Assembly: GCF_002943105.1 (NCBI RefSeq)
Contig: NZ_PTPZ01000005.1
Location: forward strand, 1-64,000
Source of the DNA: Cloacibacterium normanense
GTDB lineage: Bacteria; Bacteroidota; Bacteroidia; Flavobacteriales; Weeksellaceae
Length of the DNA stretch: 64,000 bases
Direction of reading: 5' to 3'
Shown: positions 17,870-27,482 of the stretch, one piece after another
Layout: every line of letters starts with the position of its first letter
Position numbering within the stretch: the first letter of the stretch is position 1
Made by a program: the position numbers and the translations under genes
The notes under the pieces: model-generated
The model's database searches: none
What the model saw: only the letters and a program-made list of their open reading frames with translations
What the model was told of the DNA's origin: nothing

Positions 17870-17871
17870 AA

Positions 17872-18537
17872 ATGAGAAAACTATTTATTGGAGGAATCTT
17901 GTTTTTTTCTGTTGGTTTGGTAAGCGGACAGCAGATTGTCATCAACGACAAACTCTTGGCGCAGATGACCACCAACCACGGCGTAAGACTGGGAAGCGAG
18001 CAGGCTTTTCTAAACTCTTATGAAAAACAGAAGGAACTGTACGACGACATTAAAAGCCAGACCGCACAGGTCATAGCCATTCAGGAATACATCTACCAGC
18101 AGTTAAAAAATGTCAACTCGGCACTTACGCAGAGCAAAAAGTTAATCTACCTGTACCAATATCTGGGAAAGATGGCGAACAACTCCAACAAGATGCTGGA
18201 CTTATCGGCGCAACATCCGGAATATGCCGTTTTGGTTTCCAAATACTATGTCGAAATCGGCAAACATACCTTAAAACTCAAGCAGGAAATCACGCAGGAT
18301 ATTTTGAACGAGAACAAGGATTTCCTGATGGATCCGATGGACAGGGAGATGCTTATTGAAAAGGTGTTTACCCGAGTTAGGAATATCAACGGAAACATCC
18401 TCTACATCATACTGCGGTTAGAAAACGCCAAGAAAATTCCGTACCTGTACCAGGTTCCCGTCCTACGGAACTACCTCAATATCGACAGGGCGATTGTCGG
18501 AGACATTATCCAGAAATACAAATACATATTCAATTAA
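17872..18537 (+). CDS. Exported conjugation protein 3 of 4
   Basis: 221 aa with a signal peptide (MRKLFIGGILFFSVGLVSGQ). Predicted mostly helical. The segment LSAQHPEYAVLVSKYYVEIGKHTLKL matches LASQHPQYAIFGVKASQKTY of protein 1, so these are paralogs. It ends DRAIVGDIIQKYKYIFN. Start lies 2 nt after the preceding stop. Confidence 0.65.
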   Translation: MRKLFIGGILFFSVGLVSGQQIVINDKLLAQMTTNHGVRLGSEQAFLNSYEKQKELYDDIKSQTAQVIAIQEYIYQQLKNVNSALTQSKKLIYLYQYLGKMANNSNKMLDLSAQHPEYAVLVSKYYVEIGKHTLKLKQEITQDILNENKDFLMDPMDREMLIEKVFTRVRNINGNILYIILRLENAKKIPYLYQVPVLRNYLNIDRAIVGDIIQKYKYIFN

Positions 18538-18541
18538 AAAG

Positions 18542-19372
18542 ATGAAAAAATTAGTTAAAAAATTAGCCTTCGTTCCGCTTTTGCTGGCAGCAGTCGGCGT
18601 ATTTGGACAGTTTACCGTAAAGCGTTTGAACGATCCCTCCATCGTCGCCCAGCACAAAAGAATGGTGTTCCAGAGTTGGGGCGATTGGCGACCCTATCCC
18701 AAATATCTTTTGGGAATTCAGACCAACTTCGCCTATGCGACAGTTTGGGGAATGTGGGCTCCCAGCAGAAACAGGGACTATAAGGATGGAGAAGACATCC
18801 GGCCGCTAAAACCGACGGGACTTCAAAACCAGCGTTTTGCCCAAGTGAAATTTCAAGAGGAAGAGGCAAAAAAGATAAAGGCGGCATCCGACACCATCTA
18901 TAAAAGAAGCGTCCAAGACTTTGCCCATTGGACTTCGGCGACGGTCGATGCAGACCCGCTCTGGTTGCTCTACTACAAAAGGATGCTCAGACCCATTACC
19001 GAATTTCCAGACAATCCTCAAAACTTTATCGAATGGAGGCTGAAGAACCAGCAAACCTACGAAACGCTCAATACCACGGGAACTTTAAAAAGACTTCAGG
19101 AGGAATTGGACTTAATCAAGGAAAAATATTCAATGTCGAGGTCGATGGATATGCCGAGAGGAAAACGCTTTTTGATGTACCATGACACCCTTATCAAATG
19201 GAGAAGGTTCGTGCAGGAATTAAGGAAACACAACGATAAGACGACACTTCTTTTGGACTATAAAAATATTCTGAAAAACCATTCGCCTTATGCATTGCCA
19301 CAGGCTTGGACTCCCGCTTCCGACAAGCAGATCATCCACAACACGATGCAGCAGTACAAACATAAATTTTAG
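18542..19372 (+). CDS. Exported conjugation protein 4 of 4
   Basis: 276 aa from the ATG at 18542, chosen because it gives a good signal peptide (MKKLVKKLAFVPLLLAAVGVFGQ); an upstream start at 18494 would mask it. The mature part is Trp/Arg-rich near the start and helical later. It ends DKQIIHNTMQQYKHKF, the shared motif. No known family recognised. Stop is followed directly by traJ. Confidence 0.65.
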   Translation: MKKLVKKLAFVPLLLAAVGVFGQFTVKRLNDPSIVAQHKRMVFQSWGDWRPYPKYLLGIQTNFAYATVWGMWAPSRNRDYKDGEDIRPLKPTGLQNQRFAQVKFQEEEAKKIKAASDTIYKRSVQDFAHWTSATVDADPLWLLYYKRMLRPITEFPDNPQNFIEWRLKNQQTYETLNTTGTLKRLQEELDLIKEKYSMSRSMDMPRGKRFLMYHDTLIKWRRFVQELRKHNDKTTLLLDYKNILKNHSPYALPQAWTPASDKQIIHNTMQQYKHKF

Positions 19373-19374
19373 TG

Positions 19375-20625
19375 ATGAAAAGAAATACTACACCCTTATT
19401 TTGCCTCTTGGCAATATTGCTGCCGATAATCGGCTTTGCCCAAACCGACGGCGACTACAGCAACCTGCTCCAATTTCTAAAGGGCGACGGCGCATTTGAG
19501 AAATGGTTTATGGAGGTCTTTACCAAACTGGACAACAGCGTTCAAGACGGTGCTGTCGGATCCGCTTTGGTTGGAAGGGCGATCGGAGGACTGGGAGCGT
19601 TGATGTATCTCGGATACATGGGTTGGCAAATGGCGGCGGGCGACCGGGAATGGGAAATCACCCCGATGCTCAAACCAATCCTCATTGGATTTACCCTGGT
19701 GTATTGGAGTGGTTTTGTCAATCTGATTCAGGCACCCTTTGAAGCCATTGCAGAACCGGGAATCGCCATTTTCAGCGACATTGAGTCCGAAGTGAATGAT
19801 TTGAGGATTCAACGATTCAAGAAACAGCAGCAGCTACTCGATGCCGTCATCAAACTGAAAGCCGACGAGGATGCGAAGCAGGACGTCATCAACAACACCG
19901 GCAAAGATGCCGACGACTCTTGGTTCGACATCAGCGAGGGACTGGACAAACTCATCCAACCCATCAAGGAATGGCAGTTACGGATGGAGTTCCAGCTCCA
20001 AAAACTGGTTGCAGAAATTATCGAGTTCGTTTGCCTTTCCATCCTTCGAATCTGTGTCTACCTTATTTTCTTCATCCAAAAAATTTGGGCCTACATCCTC
20101 ATTATTTTGGGGCCTATTGCGGTAGGTATGGCGCTCGTTCCAGGATTTGAAAACTCGCTGTACAGCTGGGTTTCCAAGTTCATCAACATCAACCTATACA
20201 CCTTTGTAGCCTATACCATCATCAATATTGGTCAGCAACTGATCGCTTCGGGTTATGAAATGGAGATTGAGCGGTATGACACGCTTTTAACCAATGGAAC
20301 CATCACCAATTTAGATGCCTTGATGGTTTATGTGAGCAATTCGGGAATGATCTACAACCAGCTCTTTACCTGTGTCGCCTATATCGTGACGGGAATCGGG
20401 GTATTGATGACGCCCACCATTGCCGACACCATTGTTACAGCGGGAGGTGCAGGTGCGATGACCAAGATGAAGAGTGCTGCTGGAAGAATGGCGAGTGCCG
20501 CTAAAACAACGGTATTGGCAGCCAAAACCGGTGGAGCTTCCGTAGCGGGAGCAGCAGCAAAATCGGCTGCATCAGGTTCCGCATCGGGAATGGTCAACAG
20601 TGCGATGAATAACAACAAAAAATAA
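19375..20625 (+). CDS. traJ: TraJ-like inner-membrane channel protein (VirB6-like)
   Basis: 416 aa. Signal-like N-terminus (MKRNTTPLFCLLAILLPIIGFAQ), then multiple membrane segments including VCLSILRICVYLIFFIQKIWAYILIILGPIAVGMALVPG, a hallmark of Bacteroidota TraJ. The tail is Ala/Gly/Ser-rich. Equivalent to VirB6 in the secretion channel. A GTG three bases upstream is an alternative start. Confidence 0.85.
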   Translation: MKRNTTPLFCLLAILLPIIGFAQTDGDYSNLLQFLKGDGAFEKWFMEVFTKLDNSVQDGAVGSALVGRAIGGLGALMYLGYMGWQMAAGDREWEITPMLKPILIGFTLVYWSGFVNLIQAPFEAIAEPGIAIFSDIESEVNDLRIQRFKKQQQLLDAVIKLKADEDAKQDVINNTGKDADDSWFDISEGLDKLIQPIKEWQLRMEFQLQKLVAEIIEFVCLSILRICVYLIFFIQKIWAYILIILGPIAVGMALVPGFENSLYSWVSKFININLYTFVAYTIINIGQQLIASGYEMEIERYDTLLTNGTITNLDALMVYVSNSGMIYNQLFTCVAYIVTGIGVLMTPTIADTIVTAGGAGAMTKMKSAAGRMASAAKTTVLAAKTGGASVAGAAAKSAASGSASGMVNSAMNNNKK

Positions 20626-20630
20626 ATAAG

Positions 20631-21245
20631 ATGCTGATCAAAAATATCGAACAAAGAATAAAAATCAACAAGGTAGTTTCGCTGGGAACAATAGCATTTG
20701 CCGTAATTATCGTATTGGCGGGCTTCTTCTTTGCCTATCGGATGATTCAGGATTCAAGAAAATCCATCTACATTTTGGACAACGGGGTTCCGGTACTGGC
20801 AAAGCAGACCGATGTCTTGTTAAACAGACCCGTAGAATACAAAGCCCAAATTGAACTGTTCCACCGACTATTTTTCACCTTGGCTCCCGATGATGCCTAC
20901 ATCAAGGAGAATATTCAAAAATCACTGTACCTCATTGACGACAGCGGAAAAAAAGAATACACCAATCTCAAGGAAAAAGGCTTCTACAACCAGATTGTGG
21001 CCTCCAGTTCCATGGTCAGTATTCATACGGATTCCATCTCGCTCAATATGGAGCAACAGAAATTCTCCTTTTTCGGAAAGCAGATGATTACCAGAAAGTC
21101 TGCCGTGATTACAAGAAAATTGATTACCGAAGGATACTTTGAGGACATCATCCGAAGTCCAAACAATCCGCACGGTGTGATGCTTAAAAATTGGAGGATT
21201 ATCGACAACGAGGAAATCTCCAACCAAACCAAAAATTCCTATTAA
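20631..21245 (+). CDS. traK: TraK (VirB8-like) conjugation protein
   Basis: 204 aa. One N-terminal membrane anchor (SLGTIAFAVIIVLAGFFFAY) and a periplasmic domain containing ELFHRLFFTLAPDDAYIKEN, typical of TraK. Acts as a scaffold of the inner-membrane complex. Follows traJ by 5 nt. Confidence 0.87.
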   Translation: MLIKNIEQRIKINKVVSLGTIAFAVIIVLAGFFFAYRMIQDSRKSIYILDNGVPVLAKQTDVLLNRPVEYKAQIELFHRLFFTLAPDDAYIKENIQKSLYLIDDSGKKEYTNLKEKGFYNQIVASSSMVSIHTDSISLNMEQQKFSFFGKQMITRKSAVITRKLITEGYFEDIIRSPNNPHGVMLKNWRIIDNEEISNQTKNSY

Positions 21246-21247
21246 AG

Positions 21248-21601
21248 ATGAAAAATTTTCTAAAACAAACCGCAAAAAAGGGATTGGAATGGGCGGCAAA
21301 AAATCCGAAGAAGTTTTTCACCCATTCGATGGTTTTTCTCTCCGTGTCTTTTATCGGATCGCTGATACAGGGAATTTTCTTTCCGAGCCAGTCGACATTT
21401 AAAATCAAGCCCCCAAACCTCTATTCCAAAAGCAACACGACCCAGCAAATTAATAAAAACCAAGAGAAAGAAATGGAGAAAATAGTTAATGAACTCAAAA
21501 TTTTAAAAATGAAAAGGGACCGAAAAGAACTCCAAAAAGAAGACAGCCTGAGAATAGAATATTTGTACAACCAATACCAAGAACTGCAACATGGACATTA
21601 A
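21248..21601 (+). CDS. Small TraL-like membrane protein
   Basis: 117 aa from the ATG at 21248, 2 nt after traK; an earlier frame-open start (21191) would overlap traK. One membrane segment (HSMVFLSVSFIGSLIQGIFF), then a Lys/Glu-rich helix. Position between traK and traM and size fit TraL (DUF3989-like). It overlaps traM by 11 nt. Confidence 0.65.
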   Translation: MKNFLKQTAKKGLEWAAKNPKKFFTHSMVFLSVSFIGSLIQGIFFPSQSTFKIKPPNLYSKSNTTQQINKNQEKEMEKIVNELKILKMKRDRKELQKEDSLRIEYLYNQYQELQHGH

Positions 21602-22805
21602 GAAAATCAACTTTAAGGAAAAAAAATATGTGATGCCCCTTCTGGCATTGCCGTTCCTGCTGCTCTTTGTGTATGTAGGTGCCCAATTTACCAAAGAGGA
21701 CACCTCTAAAAAGGACAAGCCGAAAGAACTTTCCCTGTCTCTGGGAGAAACACGGGACTCCATCATGACGAAGAACGATGCCTACGACGCCTTTTTCAAG
21801 AAGGACGACAACAGGACGATGCTCGGAGGATTGGACAAGGAAGAGGACAGTCTGCTCAGTTATGAAGACCAGTTGTCTTTGGACCAGAAAAGAAAGATCG
21901 ATTCACTGAAGGCGGTCTCCAGCAGACAAAATCAGCAGGCGTCAAAAGGAGGCAACTCTTCCTATTACAATCCAAAACAGCAAAATGAGGACAAGGATTT
22001 CAAGAGGTCTTCTGAAATCATCCGAATGCTGAACGACAAGTCCAATGGGAAACAGGAAAATGAGCAACTTTCAGAAAATCAAAAATCTAGTAATCAAAAT
22101 GCACAGCAAGACCCCGTAAAATATCTGAAACAGCAGATGCTCGTCATGGATTCCCTAGAAAAAGCGAGGGATCCCGAATACCAAGCCAAACTCTTGGCGG
22201 AACAGAAACTCAAGGCAAACAAGGAAAAGATGGACGAGTTCCTCAATTCCACCTTCAATGTCGGCAAGTCGGGAATCAACAGCGAGTTCAATGCCTTCTA
22301 CAGGGAAAATGAGAACAGTTTTATCAAAGCCGTCATTGATGAAAACAACAAGGGATTTCTGGGAAGCAGAATCCGGTTCCGATTATTGGAAGACATCTTC
22401 GTCGGCAACAGAAAAATTGAGAAAGGCTCCATCCTTTACGGGCAAATCTCGGGATTTTCCATGCAGCGGGTTGACCTCAAGATTGTCTCGGTATTTACCA
22501 AGGGAGAAATTCTTCCCGTCAACCTTTCCATCTATGATATCGACGGTTTGAAGGGACTTTATGTTCCGGAAAGCGTCTTCAGGGACATGATTCGGGAAAT
22601 GGGGAGCAACTCCGTACAGGGAACACAGATGGATATGGGCGGACAGGGATTTTTCACGAGCATCGGCTCAAAATTGTTCACTTCCACCTCCAAATCCATA
22701 GCCAACCTCATTAAAACCAACAAAGCCAAACTGAAATACAACTCCTATGTATTTCTCATCGACGAAAAACAGCTTAAAGACTCACAAAACCAACAAAAGA
22801 AATAA
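21591..22805 (+). CDS. traM: TraM (VirB10-like) conjugation protein
   Basis: 404 aa. N-terminal anchor (YVMPLLALPFLLLFVYVGAQF), a long charged and Gln/Ser-rich periplasmic linker, then a C-terminal domain (AVIDENNKGFLGSRIRFRLLED, GSILYGQISGFS) typical of TraM. It bridges the inner and outer membrane complexes. Confidence 0.88.
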   Translation: MDIKKINFKEKKYVMPLLALPFLLLFVYVGAQFTKEDTSKKDKPKELSLSLGETRDSIMTKNDAYDAFFKKDDNRTMLGGLDKEEDSLLSYEDQLSLDQKRKIDSLKAVSSRQNQQASKGGNSSYYNPKQQNEDKDFKRSSEIIRMLNDKSNGKQENEQLSENQKSSNQNAQQDPVKYLKQQMLVMDSLEKARDPEYQAKLLAEQKLKANKEKMDEFLNSTFNVGKSGINSEFNAFYRENENSFIKAVIDENNKGFLGSRIRFRLLEDIFVGNRKIEKGSILYGQISGFSMQRVDLKIVSVFTKGEILPVNLSIYDIDGLKGLYVPESVFRDMIREMGSNSVQGTQMDMGGQGFFTSIGSKLFTSTSKSIANLIKTNKAKLKYNSYVFLIDEKQLKDSQNQQKK

Positions 22806-22807
22806 AA

Positions 22808-23677
22808 ATGAAAACAGCAATCAATATCCTATTATTCCTTATATCCAACCTTTTTATTGCCCAAACCGCAACCAAGGAACAAGTCATTTCGGAATTGCCC
22901 GAACTAGTGATTACGGAGGGCGTCAACCTGCACATCATCTCACCGGAACCCATCCAATATGTGGATTTGTCCACCCAAAAACTCACGGGTGATCTACCGA
23001 ACATCAATATCGCGAGAATCAAGATCACGGATGCTCCTACCAACGTCGACCCAAAGGAAAAGGCAAAAACCACCTCTTTATTGAATGGCGACAAAATAGG
23101 AATAATAACCGTTGTAGGTCAGTCTTTTATTGCCCAATATAAGGCTATTTACAGAAATTCGGAAAATAAAAACACCGTGACCAACATCCATATCCAGCCA
23201 GAAGAGATGCAGCCGATTGAACTGGACAAAACCCGTTTTTCCAACTTGGAGCTGACCAAGTTTGCGATGGACATCATCCAGAAGAAGACGGAAGAAAATC
23301 CAATCAGGGAGCAAAAAGACCTTAAACTCAGTATGCAGCTCAACAATGTGTACGTTATCAGCGACTACATCTTTCTCGATATGACCTTCAAAAACAGCTC
23401 GAACCTGAGTTACGATATCGAAGACCTAAAATTTTCCATCGAGGACAAAAAAATCTACAAGGCGACCAACAATCAAAGCATCGAGATGACACCGATTTTT
23501 AGACTTTACGCCCCGAAACATTTCAGGAAAAATTTCAGAAACATCTATGTCTTCAAAAAATTCACTTTTCCGAACAGCAAGGTGATGATGATCCGCCTGA
23601 TTGAGGAACAACTCTCGGGAAGAACCATCGAGATGAAGGTGAATTATTCAGATATTTTAAAAGCAGATACATTTTAG
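22808..23677 (+). CDS. traN: TraN (VirB9-like) conjugation protein
   Basis: 289 aa with a signal peptide (MKTAINILLFLISNLFIAQ). ISPEPIQYVDLSTQKLTGDLP and KLSMQLNNVYVISDYIFLDMTFKN-type segments match Bacteroidota TraN (DUF4138), the outer-membrane-side channel component. Begins 2 nt after traM. Confidence 0.88.
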   Translation: MKTAINILLFLISNLFIAQTATKEQVISELPELVITEGVNLHIISPEPIQYVDLSTQKLTGDLPNINIARIKITDAPTNVDPKEKAKTTSLLNGDKIGIITVVGQSFIAQYKAIYRNSENKNTVTNIHIQPEEMQPIELDKTRFSNLELTKFAMDIIQKKTEENPIREQKDLKLSMQLNNVYVISDYIFLDMTFKNSSNLSYDIEDLKFSIEDKKIYKATNNQSIEMTPIFRLYAPKHFRKNFRNIYVFKKFTFPNSKVMMIRLIEEQLSGRTIEMKVNYSDILKADTF

Positions 23678-23679
23678 TT

Positions 23680-23919
23680 ATGAACCCATTACCAACAGAA
23701 TTAATTATTGTCCTTCTCCTGGCGTTCATCGCTTTCATCGCTTCTTGCATATCCATATTTTTTTTATTCCGTCTCAGAAAAGCAAAGAAGGAAATAGAAA
23801 AGGAAATTATAAAAATGGCTTATCTGAAAGCGTGGTATAAGGAGATTGCAGTGAAGATTTATGGTAAAGACCGTATTGAGGAAAAAGAGAAAGAGTTTTT
23901 AAAAAACTACAATTTATAG
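23680..23919 (+). CDS. Small single-pass membrane protein
   Basis: 79 aa. A strong N-terminal membrane segment (LIIVLLLAFIAFIASCISIFFLF) is followed by a basic then charged helical tail. No family recognised. Lying 2 nt after traN and 6 nt before the coupling protein, it is probably part of the same transcript. Confidence 0.6.
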   Translation: MNPLPTELIIVLLLAFIAFIASCISIFFLFRLRKAKKEIEKEIIKMAYLKAWYKEIAVKIYGKDRIEEKEKEFLKNYNL

Positions 23920-23925
23920 GAAGTA

Positions 23926-25920
23926 ATGCAGGAACAACAACACCAAATTAAGATTTACGGATTCCTTCAGAAGGCGGTTTATGCGGTCGTGGCATTGGAT
24001 TGTGCGTCGCTTTTCTACCTCGATGCAGATATTCCTATAGTTTCAAATCTATTGAAAAATTTCTCGAAGATGAGTTTCTTTTACCCACCCATCAACGCAA
24101 AGTTTGCGACCCTGATTCTGATTGGATTGGTTGCTGTCGGGACAAAGGCGAAGAAGAAAAAGGATTTGAACATCGCCACGGAAATCGTAATCCCCATGAT
24201 ATTGGGCTTGTTGATGATTTTTTCTTCACTCGTTTGGCAAAACGAGGCAGGAAACTCCAAACTCCCTAAAATTTTTCCTGCACTGAATCTTTATCAGGTC
24301 ATCTATGCCGTATTGTCTTTTTTGGGTGCAGTAATCCTTCAAATGGGAGCAGACGCCATCTCAAAACTCATGCAACAAAAAATGGGAAAAGACCGATGGA
24401 ATGTAGAGGAAGAAAGTTTTGCCCAAAATCAGGAACTGGTAGAAACGGACACCTCGATCAATATCCCATATCTCTTCAGATACAGTAAAAAAATCAACAA
24501 GGGATGGGTCAATATCAATCCATTTCGTGGGACGATGGTGATTGGAACGCCTGGAAGTGGAAAGTCTTTCGGAATCATCAATCCCGCAATCAGGCAAATG
24601 ATAGCGAAAGGCTTCTGCCTGTGTATTTACGATTTCAAGTTTCCCGATTTGGCGCAGATTGCCTACTACCATTATCTGTTGAAGAAAAGCAAAGATTCAG
24701 GGTATGAATACGATTTTCATGTCATCAATCTGAACGAGGTAGAAAAATCCAAAAGGGTAAATCCATTGAAAAAAGAATACATCCAAACCTTGGCGGAAGC
24801 ACAGGAAATGGCGGAGTCAATGGTATCGTCGCTCCAAAAGGGAGGTTCAAGTTCGGGAGGCGGCTCCGATGCTTTTTTCACCCAATCTGCCATCAACTTT
24901 CTTTCGTCGAGTATCTACTTTTTTGCCACCTACGAGGACGGAAAATATTCGGATTTACCACATATCCTGTCCTTTATGAACCGAAGTTACAAGGAGATTT
25001 TTGACACACTTTTTACCAACGAGGAAATATTCTCACTGCTTTCTCCCTTTAAGACGGCGTATGAAAACAAGGCATTTGACCAGTTGGAGGGACAGGTCGG
25101 AACCTTGAAGATATTTCTCTCACGATTGGCGACCAAGGAAAGTTTCTGGGTGTTTTCGGGCGACGAAGTGGAACTAAAAATTACGAACAGGGAGAATCCT
25201 TCCATCCTGATTTTGGCATCCGATCCAGGAACGCAGGACATCAATTCCGCCCTTTATTCATCGGTTTTAAACAGGACTTTACGACTCATCAACTCCAAAC
25301 ACAATTTGCCGGGAGGAATTATTGCTGACGAGTTTCCCACCATCTACATACATAAAATCGACAACGTGGTGGCGACCGCAAGGAGCAACAAAGTGGCGGT
25401 CTTATTGGGACTTCAGGAAATCCCACAACTCCGACAGTTTTACAAAAAAGAAGTTGCCGACACCATTTCCGCCATTGTTGGAAATATCCTTTCAGGTTCC
25501 GCAAGGGACAAAAATACTCTGGAATGGCTGGAGAAACTGTTCGGAAAAATCAAGCAAAAATCCTATTCCCAATCCATCTCCCAACAAGGAACGACGACCA
25601 GCATCAACGAGAAAATGGACTTTATGATTCCTGCAGGAAAAATTGCGACGCTCAAAACTGGCGAAATGGTCGGAATGATTGCTCAGGGCGAGGAAAACGA
25701 CACCGAGGAATACAAAACTTCGGCGATGAACGGCAAAATCAATTTGGATATGAAGGCCATCAAACAGGAAGAACACAACTATGTGAAAATGCCTTCCTAT
25801 TACTCATTTGTCGACAAAATGGGAAACAATAGGAAAAACGATGTCCTGATGACCAACTTCAGAAAAATCAATAAGGAGGTTGAATTAATCGTAAATGAAT
25901 TTACTAAAAATGAAAAATAG
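23926..25920 (+). CDS. Type IV coupling protein (VirD4/TraD-like)
   Basis: 664 aa. Several membrane segments in the first 150 residues, then an ATPase with Walker A GTPGSGKS (about 207-214) and Walker B-like GGIIADEFPTIY (about 462). It links the relaxosome to the secretion channel and energises DNA transfer. In Bacteroidota elements this protein is usually called MobC or TraG-type coupling protein; symbol left blank because the names conflict. Confidence 0.88.
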   Translation: MQEQQHQIKIYGFLQKAVYAVVALDCASLFYLDADIPIVSNLLKNFSKMSFFYPPINAKFATLILIGLVAVGTKAKKKKDLNIATEIVIPMILGLLMIFSSLVWQNEAGNSKLPKIFPALNLYQVIYAVLSFLGAVILQMGADAISKLMQQKMGKDRWNVEEESFAQNQELVETDTSINIPYLFRYSKKINKGWVNINPFRGTMVIGTPGSGKSFGIINPAIRQMIAKGFCLCIYDFKFPDLAQIAYYHYLLKKSKDSGYEYDFHVINLNEVEKSKRVNPLKKEYIQTLAEAQEMAESMVSSLQKGGSSSGGGSDAFFTQSAINFLSSSIYFFATYEDGKYSDLPHILSFMNRSYKEIFDTLFTNEEIFSLLSPFKTAYENKAFDQLEGQVGTLKIFLSRLATKESFWVFSGDEVELKITNRENPSILILASDPGTQDINSALYSSVLNRTLRLINSKHNLPGGIIADEFPTIYIHKIDNVVATARSNKVAVLLGLQEIPQLRQFYKKEVADTISAIVGNILSGSARDKNTLEWLEKLFGKIKQKSYSQSISQQGTTTSINEKMDFMIPAGKIATLKTGEMVGMIAQGEENDTEEYKTSAMNGKINLDMKAIKQEEHNYVKMPSYYSFVDKMGNNRKNDVLMTNFRKINKEVELIVNEFTKNEK

Positions 25921-26758
25921 AACGACAATAATAACATTAACAATTCTCCTTTTAACAGGCGGTTATTCCATGGCTCAATTCAATACGCTGATGCCGACAA
26001 AACCACACAAAACGGAAGACTTTAAAATTATGGAAACCCCAAAAGAGGAGAATTCCAACCAAAAAAAGGAGAAAAAATCGTGGAAAGAAATCTTCAACAT
26101 CACCCCAAAATCGGAACTGAAAAACGAAACCGAAAGTTCAATGAAGATGTTAACGAGTCAAATCGACTCTCTAAAGACGATGCTTAAAAACTACCATAAT
26201 GGAAACAATCAAAGTAACGTGGACTACAAAAAGATGAAAGATTCACTATTTGAACTGATGCAAAATTTTCAACCCGAAAAAAAGCAGGAAAAGGATTTTG
26301 AAACCACCTTTGAAGGTTTACGGAAAAATATCTCAATGCCTTTGCGCAATAGAATTAGCGTGACTTCGCCTTACGGAACAAGGATGCATCCAATTTTCGG
26401 CACTGCAAAAATGCACAACGGAATTGACCTCAAAGCCAACTACGAAGATGTTCACGCCGTGCTTGATGGAATCATTACCGAAGCAGGTTGGGATTCCAAA
26501 GGCGGTGGAAACTACATCAAAATCAAACATTTCAACCGATTTGAAACCTCCTATCTCCACCTCTCCGAAATCTACTACAAAGTCGGAGAAAAAGTCAGGG
26601 CGGGCTTCATCATCGGGAAAAGTGGAAACACAGGGAACTCTACCGGACCGCACCTGCATTTTGCAGTAAAGGAGTTTGGACAAAGCATCAATCCCTACCA
26701 TTTCTTAAACGACCTAAACAAAGCAAACAATTTAATAGCAACCTACTATGCAAACTGA
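25910..26758 (+). CDS. M23-family peptidoglycan endopeptidase
   Basis: 282 aa. The ATG at 25910 gives a signal peptide (MKNRTTIITLTILLLTGGYSMAQ); the ATG at 25895 is an alternative. A helical linker leads to a C-terminal LytM/M23 domain with HNGIDLK (about 168) and GPHLHFAVK (about 247) zinc ligands. It probably opens peptidoglycan locally for the transfer channel. It overlaps the coupling protein gene by 11 nt. Confidence 0.87.
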   Translation: MKNRTTIITLTILLLTGGYSMAQFNTLMPTKPHKTEDFKIMETPKEENSNQKKEKKSWKEIFNITPKSELKNETESSMKMLTSQIDSLKTMLKNYHNGNNQSNVDYKKMKDSLFELMQNFQPEKKQEKDFETTFEGLRKNISMPLRNRISVTSPYGTRMHPIFGTAKMHNGIDLKANYEDVHAVLDGIITEAGWDSKGGGNYIKIKHFNRFETSYLHLSEIYYKVGEKVRAGFIIGKSGNTGNSTGPHLHFAVKEFGQSINPYHFLNDLNKANNLIATYYAN

Positions 26759-27470
26759 AAACCTACCTACCGAAGAACTTAAAAAGTTCGGAATCATCAA
26801 TGAAGATTTGTCATTTTCAAAAAAACTGAAAGCGGACGACATCCAAAAATTTCTGCAGGGCTACACGATTGTCGCAGACAACGACAAAAACAGGGCAACT
26901 TTCCAACTCACGGAAAACAACACCCGACTGAAAGTCATCTTTCTGGAGCGGGATAAAAGCATCTCCGAAATCCTCAGAAACAGCAAGGATGGAATTGAGT
27001 ATTCCACTATTCAAGACCTTTCAAACAAAAATGAGAAGAAACTTTCGCTTGAAAAAAAGGCATTCATCTACGACAAGGAAAACAACATCGTCGCCGAGTT
27101 CGACCTCATTAAAAATGCCACCGAACTCACCGCAATCATTGCCGACAAGAAGGATGTCGCGGAAATGAACCGCTACAAAAACGAACTTCAGAAACTGAAA
27201 AATTTCCTGATGGATAAAATCGACCAATATCCCGAAATCGCCAAGGAAATTTCCAACGACTTGAACATCGTTTCCAGAGAAATCAACACCGTAAACAGCA
27301 TCTCACCCGATGAGAAGCAGATTTCAAAAGGTGGCAATTCCGAAATTGACCTGAACGTCAATGACAGGGATAGGTACGAAGACGCGAACAGAAACCGGGA
27401 AGAGCAGGAAGAAGAAATCGAACAGGAAATCGAACAGGAACAGGAAAAACGCCGTGGATTCCGCAGATAA
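26748..27470 (+). CDS. DUF3945/DUF4099-like hypothetical protein
   Basis: 240 aa, soluble, charged. ELKKFGIINEDLSFSKKL and DDIQKFLQGYTIV resemble the short repeats of DUF3945/DUF4099 proteins of Bacteroidota plasmids and ICEs. The C-terminus is a Glu/Gln-rich tail. Function unknown. Overlaps the peptidase gene by 11 nt. Confidence 0.6.
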   Translation: MQTENLPTEELKKFGIINEDLSFSKKLKADDIQKFLQGYTIVADNDKNRATFQLTENNTRLKVIFLERDKSISEILRNSKDGIEYSTIQDLSNKNEKKLSLEKKAFIYDKENNIVAEFDLIKNATELTAIIADKKDVAEMNRYKNELQKLKNFLMDKIDQYPEIAKEISNDLNIVSREINTVNSISPDEKQISKGGNSEIDLNVNDRDRYEDANRNREEQEEEIEQEIEQEQEKRRGFRR

Positions 27471-27482
27471 ATTTTTGAAAAG

